Made by a program: the position numbers and the translations under genes
Origin: Polyangiaceae bacterium
Lineage (GTDB): Bacteria; Myxococcota_A; Polyangia; Polyangiales; Polyangiaceae
Direction of reading: 5' to 3'
DNA length: 64,000 nt
Assembly (NCBI GenBank): GCA_015075635.1
Contig: JABTUA010000002.1
Span: 1,054,001 to 1,118,000, forward strand
Shown: in pieces, positions 57,386-64,000 of the stretch
Numbering within the stretch: the first letter of the stretch is position 1
How the letters are laid out: each line of letters opens with the position of its first letter
Notes under the pieces: generated by a model
Databases searched by the model: none
What the model saw: only the letters and a program-made list of their open reading frames with translations
Told to the model about the DNA's origin: nothing

Positions 57386-59083
57386 GTGCACGACATCAGC
57401 GTCCTCATGACCTTCGCCGGAGGCCTCACCGGGGCCCTGCTCCTCGGCTTCCTGGCGCATCGACTCAAGGTCTCTCCCATCGTCGGCTACCTGCTAGCGG
57501 GTGTGGCGGTCGGCCCGTTCACGCCGGGCTTCGTCGCCGATCGCGCCATCGCGGAGCAGTTCGCCGAGATCGGCGTCATCCTGCTGCTCTTCGGCATCGG
57601 CCTGCGCTTTCACCTGAAAGAGATGATCGCGATGTGGCGCGTGGTCGTGCCCGGGGCGCTGCTCCAGAGCACGATGTCCACGCTGGCGCTGGCGCTGCTC
57701 TTGCGCTCGCTCGGCTGGAGCTGGGCCGCCGGGCTCGTCTTGGGCATGGCGATCAGCGTGGCCAGCACCGTCGTCATGGCCCTGGTGCTGGCCGAACGGC
57801 GCGATCTACACGCCCCGATTGGCTACATCGCGATCGGCTGGACCGTGGTGGAAGACCTGCTCACGGTCATCATGCTCCTCCTCTTGCCGATCTTGTTTGC
57901 GCCGAGCGGGGTCGCGAGCTCGAGCGCGGGCGCCGCCCTCGGGCTGGCCGGCGTGAAGGTCGTCGGGCTGGTCGCCGTGGTGGTGGTGCTCGGCCGATGG
58001 GTGATCCCAGGCGCGCTCGAACGCATCGAGAAGACCCGCTCGCGCGAGCTGTTCACGCTCTCGGTGCTGGTCCTGGCGGTGGGCATCGCGGTCGGATCCG
58101 CGCGACTCTTCGGCGTCTCGATGGCCCTCGGCGCGTTCCTCGCAGGGCTCGCCGTCGGGCGCTCCGAGTTCGCGGCCCGCGCTGCCGGAGACGCGGTGCC
58201 GATGCGCGATGCCTTCGCCGTGCTCTTCTTCGTCTCGGTCGGCATGCTGTTCGACCCGCGGAGCCTCGGACAGGCCCCGCTCGTGATCGCGGCGGTGCTG
58301 GGGGTGGTGGTCGTCGTCAAGCCGATCGCCGCCATGCTCAGCGTCCGGCTGCTCGGCATCCCGTGGGCGACGGCCGTCCCGGTCGGGGCGGCCTTCTCCC
58401 AGATTGGCGAGTTCAGCTTCATCGTCGGCACGGTCGCCCGCGAGCTCGGGCTCATCGGCGACGCCGGCTGGAACGCGCTGGTGGGTGCGTCGATCATCTC
58501 GATCGTGCTGAACCCCGTCATATACCGCTGGGCTCGACGCGTCTCGTCGAAGGGACCCGACCTCGCCGCGGCCACCGACCGAGCGCGCCAGGAGATCGAG
58601 CCGAATCGCAGCATCCTGGTCGGGTACGGCCCGGTCGGCCGGATCGTCCACCGACTGCTGACGGAGCGTGGGGCCGAGGTCACGGTGATCGACCTCAACC
58701 TGGACACGGTGCGCGGTCTTCGCGCCGAGGGCTTCGCCGCGGTCTACGGCGACGTGCTCCGGGCCGGGACCCTCGACGAAGCGGGCATCGCCACGGCCGG
58801 CAGCCTGATCCTCAGCGCGGACGTCGAAGACAGCGCGGAGCTCATCAGGCAAGCGCGGCTCGCGAACCCCGACCTGCGCGTGCTCGCGCGCTGCACCCAC
58901 CTGCGCGACGCCTCCGCGCTACGCCGCGCCGGCGCGGACGTGGTGGCCGCCGGCGAGGCCGAGGTCGGCGTCGCCCTGGCCGAGGCGGTGACCGCCGACG
59001 ACCAGGTGGACCAGGACCGAGCAGTCGAGCAACGCTTCGAGATCCGGAGCCGTCTCTACGCCGCCCCCGCGGCCGAGCGCTAG
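57386..59083 (+). CDS. KefB/YbaL-type cation:proton antiporter with TrkA-N domain
   Basis: Encodes 565 residues from GTG 57386 (GAGAGG upstream). Twelve or more hydrophobic segments cover about 5-385, including VSPIVGYLLAGVAVGPFTPG, AISVASTVVMALVLAERRDL and GAAFSQIGEFSFIVGTVARE, all typical of the CPA2 family. Residues about 408-530 form a Rossmann-fold RCK/TrkA-N domain (ILVGYGPVGRIVHRLLTERG, then VIDLN and YGDVLRAGTL). It exchanges K+ or Na+ for H+ across the inner membrane under NAD(H) control. Confidence 0.95.
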   Translation: MHDISVLMTFAGGLTGALLLGFLAHRLKVSPIVGYLLAGVAVGPFTPGFVADRAIAEQFAEIGVILLLFGIGLRFHLKEMIAMWRVVVPGALLQSTMSTLALALLLRSLGWSWAAGLVLGMAISVASTVVMALVLAERRDLHAPIGYIAIGWTVVEDLLTVIMLLLLPILFAPSGVASSSAGAALGLAGVKVVGLVAVVVVLGRWVIPGALERIEKTRSRELFTLSVLVLAVGIAVGSARLFGVSMALGAFLAGLAVGRSEFAARAAGDAVPMRDAFAVLFFVSVGMLFDPRSLGQAPLVIAAVLGVVVVVKPIAAMLSVRLLGIPWATAVPVGAAFSQIGEFSFIVGTVARELGLIGDAGWNALVGASIISIVLNPVIYRWARRVSSKGPDLAAATDRARQEIEPNRSILVGYGPVGRIVHRLLTERGAEVTVIDLNLDTVRGLRAEGFAAVYGDVLRAGTLDEAGIATAGSLILSADVEDSAELIRQARLANPDLRVLARCTHLRDASALRRAGADVVAAGEAEVGVALAEAVTADDQVDQDRAVEQRFEIRSRLYAAPAAER

Positions 59084-59090
59084 CGCGGGG

Positions 59091-59330
59091 TCAGAGCTTC
59101 CGATCGAGCGTCCAGAGGATCCAGTTCTGGTGCGAGACGGCGCTGGTCACCCGGAAGCCCTGCGCGCCGAGCTGCGCCAAGTATCGAGTCACCTCGGCGT
59201 TCGAGCCCGCCTGTGACTCGCGCTGGCCGTTCGAGAAGAACACCGTGAAGCTCGGCGTGAAGGTGTTCGGATCCTGGCTGGACGACGGCGCCCAGTACCA
59301 CTCGATCATGCAGGCGTCGTAGCGTTCCAC
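59091..59330 (-). CDS. Small DUF4177-like protein
   Basis: Encodes 79 residues from GTG 59330. The sequence YDACMIEWYWAP, followed by EVTRYLAQLGAQGFRVTSAV and HQNWILWTLDRKL, has the beta-alpha-beta layout and the 'LGxxGWxV' plus 'Lxx' ending of DUF4177-like proteins. Function unknown. It starts 5 bp after the stop of the upstream Cys-rich gene and is probably cotranscribed with it. Confidence 0.72.
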   Translation of the reverse strand: MERYDACMIEWYWAPSSSQDPNTFTPSFTVFFSNGQRESQAGSNAEVTRYLAQLGAQGFRVTSAVSHQNWILWTLDRKL

Positions 59331-59335
59331 GACGA

Positions 59336-61027
59336 CTACCCCGCGCGCCGCCGGCGAGCTCCGAAGGCGAGCGCTGCGAGACCCGCCAGCGCCCAGCCGC
59401 CCGGCGTCGCGTCCCTACCGGACGGCACGCGACACTTGCAGCCTTGGGGATCGGGCGTGAAGGTGGGCTCGGCCCCACCCGTGCCGCCGCCGTCGCTCCC
59501 GGCGCTGCCGCCGGTCGAGCCCCCGCCGCCTCCCGTGCCCGACCCGGCGGTGCCGCCGGACCCAGCCGCGCCGCCGGACCCGCTGTCGGTGCCGCCGTCG
59601 GGGACTCCGCCGTCCCCCGTCAGCACGCAGGTGCCCGCCTTGCACTTGCCGCCGGTGCACGGCGTGTCGTCGGGCTGAAGCGTCTCCGCCGAGCACTGGC
59701 CCGTACCTGGGGTGCAAGTGCCGGCCTTGTGGCACTCGTCCGTCGCGGTGCAGGTGACGGCGGCACCTCCCTTGCAGCTGCCATTCTCGCACTTGTCGTC
59801 CTGCGTGCAGGGATCGTTGTCGCTACAGGAATCGGTGTTGTTCACGTGTTTGCAGCCCGTGGTCGGGTCGCAAGAGTCCGTGGTGCACGGGTTGTTGTCG
59901 TCGCAGTTGAGCGCGCCGGACCCGGTGCAGGTCCCGTTCTGGCAGCTGTCCGTCTGCGTACACTTGTTGTTGTCGTCGCAGCCCGTGCCGTTGGTCTCGT
60001 TCGGATAGGTGCACACTCCCGAATTGCAGGTGTTCTTCGTGCACGGGTTGCTGTCGTTGCAGTTCAGCCCGCCGGTCCCGGCGCACACGCCGTTCTGACA
60101 CTGGTCGCCGGTGGAGCACGAGTTGCCGTCGTCGCAGGCCGTACCGTTGGCTTCGTTCACGAAGACGCAGCCGGCGCCGGCCACGCACGAGTCCTTGGTA
60201 CACGGGTTGTTGTCGTTGCAGACCTGCGGCGTCCCCGGCTTGCACGAGCCGCCGGAGCAGCTGTCGTTCAGCGTGCAGCTGTTGCCGTCGGAGCAAGCGT
60301 TGGTGTTGTTCGTGTAGCTGCAGCCGGCGGAACCGCAGCTGTCCGTGGTGCAGGGGTTGCCGTCGTCGCAGCTCAGCGGCGTGCCGCCGCCGCAATTCCC
60401 CGCGGTGTCGCACTTCGTGGCGACGGTACACGGGTTGGCGTCGTCGCAGGCGGTCCCGCTCGCGAGCGGCGTGTACTTGCAGCCCGTGGCCGGGTCGCAG
60501 CTGTCGGCCGTGCAGACCTTGCCGTCGTTGCAGCTCACGGTGCCGCCGCCGATGCAGGCCCCCGGCGCGGTTCCGCTGCAGTGATCGCCGGTCGTGCAGG
60601 CGTTCCCGTCGTTGCACGCTTTCGTGCTCGGCTCGGGCGTGTGCATGCAGCCACCGGCCGACGAGTTGCAGGTGTCCACCGTGCAAACGTTGTTGTCGTT
60701 GCAGGGGTTCGGGACGCCCTTGCACGTTCCGTTGCCGTCGCAGGTGTCGTTGATGGTGCAGGGATCGCCGTCGTTGCAAGCGCCCATGCTGTAAGTCGCG
60801 ACGCACTCCTCGCAGTTCTGCGTGCAACAGGGTTGGCACGTGTAGACGGCGCAGGCGTTGTCCGGCGGGCAGGTCTCCGGCGTGCCGACGCAGTAGCACG
60901 TCAGCCCTTGCTGCTGCTCGGCTACCGGTTCCCGCGGGACCCCTTCGTCCGCGCTGCAACCCGTGGTCGCCAACAGGGCACCCGCGCCCGCGAGGAACAA
61001 CACGCCGATGACTCTGTTCGCCTTCAT
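59336..61027 (-). CDS. Cys-rich repeat protein with lipobox and MYXO-CTERM-type end
   Basis: Encodes 563 residues from ATG 61027. The N-terminal signal ends in a lipobox (LLATTGC). About ten tandem units of 35-42 residues follow, each with CDDGNPCTTDSC or CNDNNPCTKDSC and a further C-x(3-5)-C pair. A Gly/Ser linker (about 480-530) leads to GCKCRVPSGRD, then WALAGLAALAFGARRRRAG: a Cys motif, a hydrophobic helix and a terminal Arg cluster, the layout of the MYXO-CTERM sorting signal. In that system a myxosortase cleaves near the Cys and the protein is displayed on the surface. Having both anchors is odd. Confidence 0.87.
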   Translation of the reverse strand: MKANRVIGVLFLAGAGALLATTGCSADEGVPREPVAEQQQGLTCYCVGTPETCPPDNACAVYTCQPCCTQNCEECVATYSMGACNDGDPCTINDTCDGNGTCKGVPNPCNDNNVCTVDTCNSSAGGCMHTPEPSTKACNDGNACTTGDHCSGTAPGACIGGGTVSCNDGKVCTADSCDPATGCKYTPLASGTACDDANPCTVATKCDTAGNCGGGTPLSCDDGNPCTTDSCGSAGCSYTNNTNACSDGNSCTLNDSCSGGSCKPGTPQVCNDNNPCTKDSCVAGAGCVFVNEANGTACDDGNSCSTGDQCQNGVCAGTGGLNCNDSNPCTKNTCNSGVCTYPNETNGTGCDDNNKCTQTDSCQNGTCTGSGALNCDDNNPCTTDSCDPTTGCKHVNNTDSCSDNDPCTQDDKCENGSCKGGAAVTCTATDECHKAGTCTPGTGQCSAETLQPDDTPCTGGKCKAGTCVLTGDGGVPDGGTDSGSGGAAGSGGTAGSGTGGGGGSTGGSAGSDGGGTGGAEPTFTPDPQGCKCRVPSGRDATPGGWALAGLAALAFGARRRRAG

Positions 61028-61038
61028 GCTGGTGCTCC

Positions 61039-62052
61039 TCAAAACCGGCCCGAGAGACCCGCCGCCTGGTAACCCACCCACGGCGTCACGCCCGCCGTCT
61101 CTTTCGTCTGCTTCTTGCCGCTGAGCAGGAACAGCGTGACCCCCGCGGCGAGCCCCACCCCACCCGCGATGAAGCCGACGGTCGCCAGCGTCTGTTTCTG
61201 GCCGGCTTCATCGTAGAGGTCGTCGATCTCCGACTTCTTGCTGACCGGGCAGCCCCCCTCGCAGAGGGCGTCCGCGTCCTTGCGCTTGCCCGAGGACTGC
61301 AACGCGAACAGCGTGCCGAGGCCCAACCCCACCACGCCGACGCCGACGGCCGCGTAGGACGCGATGCGCATGCCGTCGCTGCCGCCTGCGCTCCCGCTGT
61401 CGGCGCTGACGCCGGTGCTGGCTGCCGCCGACGACGCCGGGCCCTGTTCCGCGGGGGCCGTGCCCGCTTCAGCGCCGCTGCCGGGCGTGAGCTCGAGCTC
61501 GATGGACTCCTTGGCGCCCTCTGCCAGCTTGATCTTCTTCGACGCGCCGTTCATTCCGTCGGCGCTGGCCGCCACTTCGCGCTCGCCGGGATCGACCGGT
61601 CGAGCCACGCCGATCATCTGCGCGGGGATGGCGGCTCCGTCGACCGTGACGGTCACCTGCTTCCCCTCGGCGCCCTTCACCACGACCTTGAGCATCGGGA
61701 TGCGCGGCTCGAGCTCCGCGAGCTCCTTCTTGGCGTCGGTCTGCGCGTTCACGAAGGCGGCGGGAGCGTTGGCAGCGAGGCTCTCCCGGGCGACCTTTCG
61801 GTAGTTCTCCCGAGCCTTGACCAGCTGCCCGAGCTTGACCTGCGCGCGCGCCAGGAACAGCAGGTGTGGCGGCGCGTGGTAGAGCGACTCGGCTCGGATG
61901 AAGAGGTCCGCGGCCTCGGCGTAGTTGCCCGACTGAAAGGCGGTCGCGCCTTGCTCGGCCGCGGCGCGCGCGTCCGCCTTCTGCTCATCCGTTTGAGCGG
62001 CGGCGGGCGTCGCCAGGACCCCCAGAGCCACCGCGAACAGCACTGCCCGCAT
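61039..62052 (-). CDS. TPR/PEGA-like membrane protein
   Basis: Encodes 337 residues from ATG 62052 (GGGAGA nine bases upstream). After a Sec signal ending near PAAAQT, residues about 20-110 form TPR-like helices (EQGATAFQSGNYAEAADLFI, LLFLARAQVKLGQLVKAREN). A beta domain (about 125-195; VKGAEGKQVTVTVDGAAIP, DPGEREVAASADG) resembles PEGA. Two hydrophobic segments follow (about 230-252, SYAAVGVGVVGLGLG, and 288-312, VGFIAGGVGLAAGVTLFLLS). This architecture is frequent beside Ser/Thr kinases in myxobacteria, as here, where it is divergent from a kinase across 134 bp. It is 11 bp upstream of the MYXO-CTERM gene. Confidence 0.85.
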   Translation of the reverse strand: MRAVLFAVALGVLATPAAAQTDEQKADARAAAEQGATAFQSGNYAEAADLFIRAESLYHAPPHLLFLARAQVKLGQLVKARENYRKVARESLAANAPAAFVNAQTDAKKELAELEPRIPMLKVVVKGAEGKQVTVTVDGAAIPAQMIGVARPVDPGEREVAASADGMNGASKKIKLAEGAKESIELELTPGSGAEAGTAPAEQGPASSAAASTGVSADSGSAGGSDGMRIASYAAVGVGVVGLGLGTLFALQSSGKRKDADALCEGGCPVSKKSEIDDLYDEAGQKQTLATVGFIAGGVGLAAGVTLFLLSGKKQTKETAGVTPWVGYQAAGLSGRF

Positions 62053-62186
62053 TTGCACTCGTCTCCCTTTGCCCAACCACGGAGGCTACCACAGAGCAGC
62101 AGGGAAACTCCGCGATTTCGCCGGGTGTGGCTCGATGCGGGACGCTAGGGGCCGTACCGGTTACACTCGGGGGTCTCGGGGTCGAG

Positions 62187-63650
62187 ATGCCGGTAACGCT
62201 CGGTGAGGTGATCGACGGCAAGTACCGGATCGAGCGGCTGCTCGGCGAAGGGGGCATGGGCGCCGTCTTCGAGGCCGAGAACGTGCGCATTCACCGGCGC
62301 GTGGCCATCAAGCTCCTCCACCCGCACGTCGCGGAGATGGGCGCCATCGTGCAGCGCTTCGAGCGGGAGGCACAGGCCGCCGGCCGCATCGGCAACGACC
62401 ACATCATGGAGGTCCTGGACCTCGGCACGCTCCCGGACGGCTCCCGCTACATCGTGATGGAGTACCTCGACGGTGAGCCGCTCGCGATGCGCATCGAGCG
62501 GCTGGGCAAGGTCCCCGCCCGCGAGCTGGCCGAGCTGACCTTGCAGACGCTGGAGGGGCTGGGCGCGGCCCACGCCGCGGGCATCGTCCACCGCGATCTC
62601 AAGCCCGACAACATCTACATCCTCAAGGAGAAGGCCGGCCGGCGCGACTTCGTCAAGCTGATCGACTTCGGCATCTCCAAGTTCCAGAAGGGCGGACCGG
62701 AGGGGATGCAGATGACGCAGACCGGCGCGGTGCTGGGCACGCCCTACTACATGTCCCCCGAGCAAGCCGCCGGCTCGCAGGAGGTCAACGCGAGCACCGA
62801 TCTCTACGCCATCGGAGTCATCCTCTACGAGGCCGCGACGGGACGGCGGCCCTTCGAGTCGGACTCGTTCCAGCAGCTCCTGTTCCAGATCGTGCTGGGC
62901 GAGTTGCCGGACCCGAAGACGCTGAACCCCGAGCTCGACGACGGGTTCGTCAGCATCATCCTGAAGGCCATGTCGCGCGATCCGGCGTCGCGCTTCGAGA
63001 GCGCCGCGGCCTTCTCGACGGCGCTGCGCGAGTGGCTCGCGAGCGGGAAGGCCGTCGTGGTCCCGCCCAAGTCCACCGTCAACCCGGCGCTCGCCGGCAT
63101 CGTCGCGCCCACCTTGGTGCAGGAGGCTTCGCCGGTCGCCGGCGTCACCGCGAGCAACGACACCTCGGCCGCGGGCAGCTGGGCGCAGTCCCACGCTTTC
63201 GAGGCCCAGCCACCCAAGAAGACCAAGGGGCTCTTGATCGGCGCCGCCGCGGCGGTGCTCGTGGTCGCTGCCGTCGCCGTCGTCGCGCTGGCGCGTCTCG
63301 GCTCGCGCACACAGCCCGCGACCGCGACGCCGGAGCCGTCCGCGGAAGAGGCCGCTGCAGCCGTGGGCGTCGTACCCGGCGCGCCCGCGGTGCCGGAGCT
63401 GCCCGCCCCGCCGGGCGACACGCCTGCCGCGGCCGTCCCGATCGCGGCGGGCACTCCAGTTCCCACGCGCCCAGGTCTACCCGCGCCACCACAAGTGCCC
63501 GGGGCGCCACCCGCGCCGAGCGGCGCGGCCGCTCCTCCGCTGCCGTCGGCGACGCCCGAGCCACCTCAGGCGCCTCCGCCCCCGCCGGTCGCGCCTCCTC
63601 CGCCGAAGCCAAAGCCCACCGGGCAGCCAGGCACGGACTTCGGCTACTGA
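62187..63650 (+). CDS. Membrane Ser/Thr protein kinase (PknB type)
   Basis: Encodes 487 residues from ATG 62187. The kinase domain (about 12-275) is complete: glycine loop LLGEGGMGAVFEA, lysine K42 in RVAIKLLHPHV, catalytic loop IVHRDLKPDNIY, DFG in LIDFGISKF and GTPYYMSPEQ. A cytoplasmic linker is followed by one helix (about 345-371) and an extracytoplasmic Ala/Pro-rich tail without a recognisable sensor domain. It should phosphorylate cytoplasmic targets. Its 3' end overlaps the convergent phosphatase gene by 7 bp. Confidence 0.96.
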   Translation: MPVTLGEVIDGKYRIERLLGEGGMGAVFEAENVRIHRRVAIKLLHPHVAEMGAIVQRFEREAQAAGRIGNDHIMEVLDLGTLPDGSRYIVMEYLDGEPLAMRIERLGKVPARELAELTLQTLEGLGAAHAAGIVHRDLKPDNIYILKEKAGRRDFVKLIDFGISKFQKGGPEGMQMTQTGAVLGTPYYMSPEQAAGSQEVNASTDLYAIGVILYEAATGRRPFESDSFQQLLFQIVLGELPDPKTLNPELDDGFVSIILKAMSRDPASRFESAAAFSTALREWLASGKAVVVPPKSTVNPALAGIVAPTLVQEASPVAGVTASNDTSAAGSWAQSHAFEAQPPKKTKGLLIGAAAAVLVVAAVAVVALARLGSRTQPATATPEPSAEEAAAAVGVVPGAPAVPELPAPPGDTPAAAVPIAAGTPVPTRPGLPAPPQVPGAPPAPSGAAAPPLPSATPEPPQAPPPPPVAPPPPKPKPTGQPGTDFGY

Positions 63651-64000
63651 CGCTTGGGAGGCGCCGGCAGTCCGGCTTGCTTCCGGATCTTCTCCACGTC
63701 GAGCTTCTCGACGTATTCGATCAGGTTCTTCCAGATCGAATGAAAGCCGAAATTGCCCTGGGTCATCTCGGCGATGGCCTCTTGCTTGGTCCAGCCCTGC
63801 ACGAGGATGCGATAGATGGCCGTCATGGTCCCGGTGCGGTCGGCGCCGTGCTGGCAGTGGACGAACACGGGCTGCTTCGCCGGATCGGTGACGATCTTCA
63901 GGAAGCGCACCACGTCTTCATCCTCGGCGTGCCAGGCCTTGAAGCTGATGTGCTCGTAGCCGAGCGGCAGCTTGCCGATCTCGTCGCGATCGGAGTTGAC
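63644..64000 (-). CDS. Dual-specificity/tyrosine phosphatase, 5' end outside window
   Basis: The visible 118 residues are the C-terminal part. They contain YEHISFKAWHAEDEDVVRFL and the phosphatase signature VFVHCQHGADRTGTMTAIYR (HCx5R, Cys nucleophile and Arg), with WHAEDE as a possible general-acid loop. The tail is helical and ends PAPPKRQ. It would remove phosphate from Tyr, Ser or Thr, or from a lipid or nucleotide. Its neighbour is the kinase, which suggests a functional pair. The start lies beyond 64000. Confidence 0.88.
   Translation of the reverse strand, partial: VNSDRDEIGKLPLGYEHISFKAWHAEDEDVVRFLKIVTDPAKQPVFVHCQHGADRTGTMTAIYRILVQGWTKQEAIAEMTQGNFGFHSIWKNLIEYVEKLDVEKIRKQAGLPAPPKRQ

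Overview
The window is high-GC DNA with very dense coding and GC-ending codons. It most likely comes from a myxobacterium (Myxococcota, Polyangiales/Sorangium-like). The main clues are many lipoproteins whose lipobox is followed by a Gly/Ser/Thr/Ala low-complexity linker, Cys-rich repeat proteins, a C-terminal MYXO-CTERM-type sorting signal, and a Ser/Thr kinase next to a TPR protein. No rRNA, tRNA, CRISPR array or insertion sequence was seen.

Layout. (1) 1-11,185: an unidentified minus-strand gene cut by the left edge, a conserved protein with an N-terminal Met-Cys, then a minus-strand trehalose operon: alpha/beta hydrolase, membrane-anchored OtsA, an OtsB-sulfatase-like fusion, and a TreS-maltokinase fusion, joined by short overlaps from otsA onward. 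(2) 11,354-13,910: a ClC channel with CBS domains and a convergent lipoprotein. (3) 14,024-21,609: a complete TonB energy-transduction cluster (outer-membrane receptor, lipoprotein, ExbB, ExbD, TonB, a surface-repeat protein) followed by an ECF sigma factor and a likely membrane anti-sigma protein. (4) 21,611-28,393: a Cys-rich lipoprotein, an M1-type aminopeptidase lipoprotein, MlaD and MlaF without MlaE, and a secreted propeller-like protein. (5) 28,394-32,149: a 1,173-residue lipoprotein with chitobiase-C-terminal-like repeats, with 13-bp direct repeats upstream and a strong terminator downstream. (6) 32,203-36,907: a small lipoprotein, Uma2 nuclease-like protein, RecJ and a zinc metalloprotease lipoprotein. 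(7) 37,077-42,989: three consecutive secreted beta-propeller-like proteins, two of them tandem paralogues, ending in an outer-membrane barrel gene. (8) 43,639-54,418: beta-oxidation enzymes (FadN-type fusion, thiolase), formate-THF ligase, a GNAT-like protein, the fused remnant of a VapBC toxin-antitoxin pair and a papain-LGFP protein. (9) 54,420-59,083: envelope proteins, a universal stress protein and a KefB-like antiporter. (10) 59,091-64,000: a MYXO-CTERM Cys-rich protein, a TPR/PEGA-like membrane protein, a Ser/Thr kinase and a dual-specificity phosphatase cut by the right edge.

The theme is the cell envelope. Roughly half of the genes encode predicted lipoproteins, outer-membrane or inner-membrane proteins. 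The best candidates for undescribed biology are the envelope-tethered trehalose enzymes (a sensor-like domain on OtsA, and OtsB fused through a lipoprotein-type signal to an alkaline-phosphatase-superfamily domain), the three-propeller-plus-barrel operon, and the sigma-factor-linked private TonB system.
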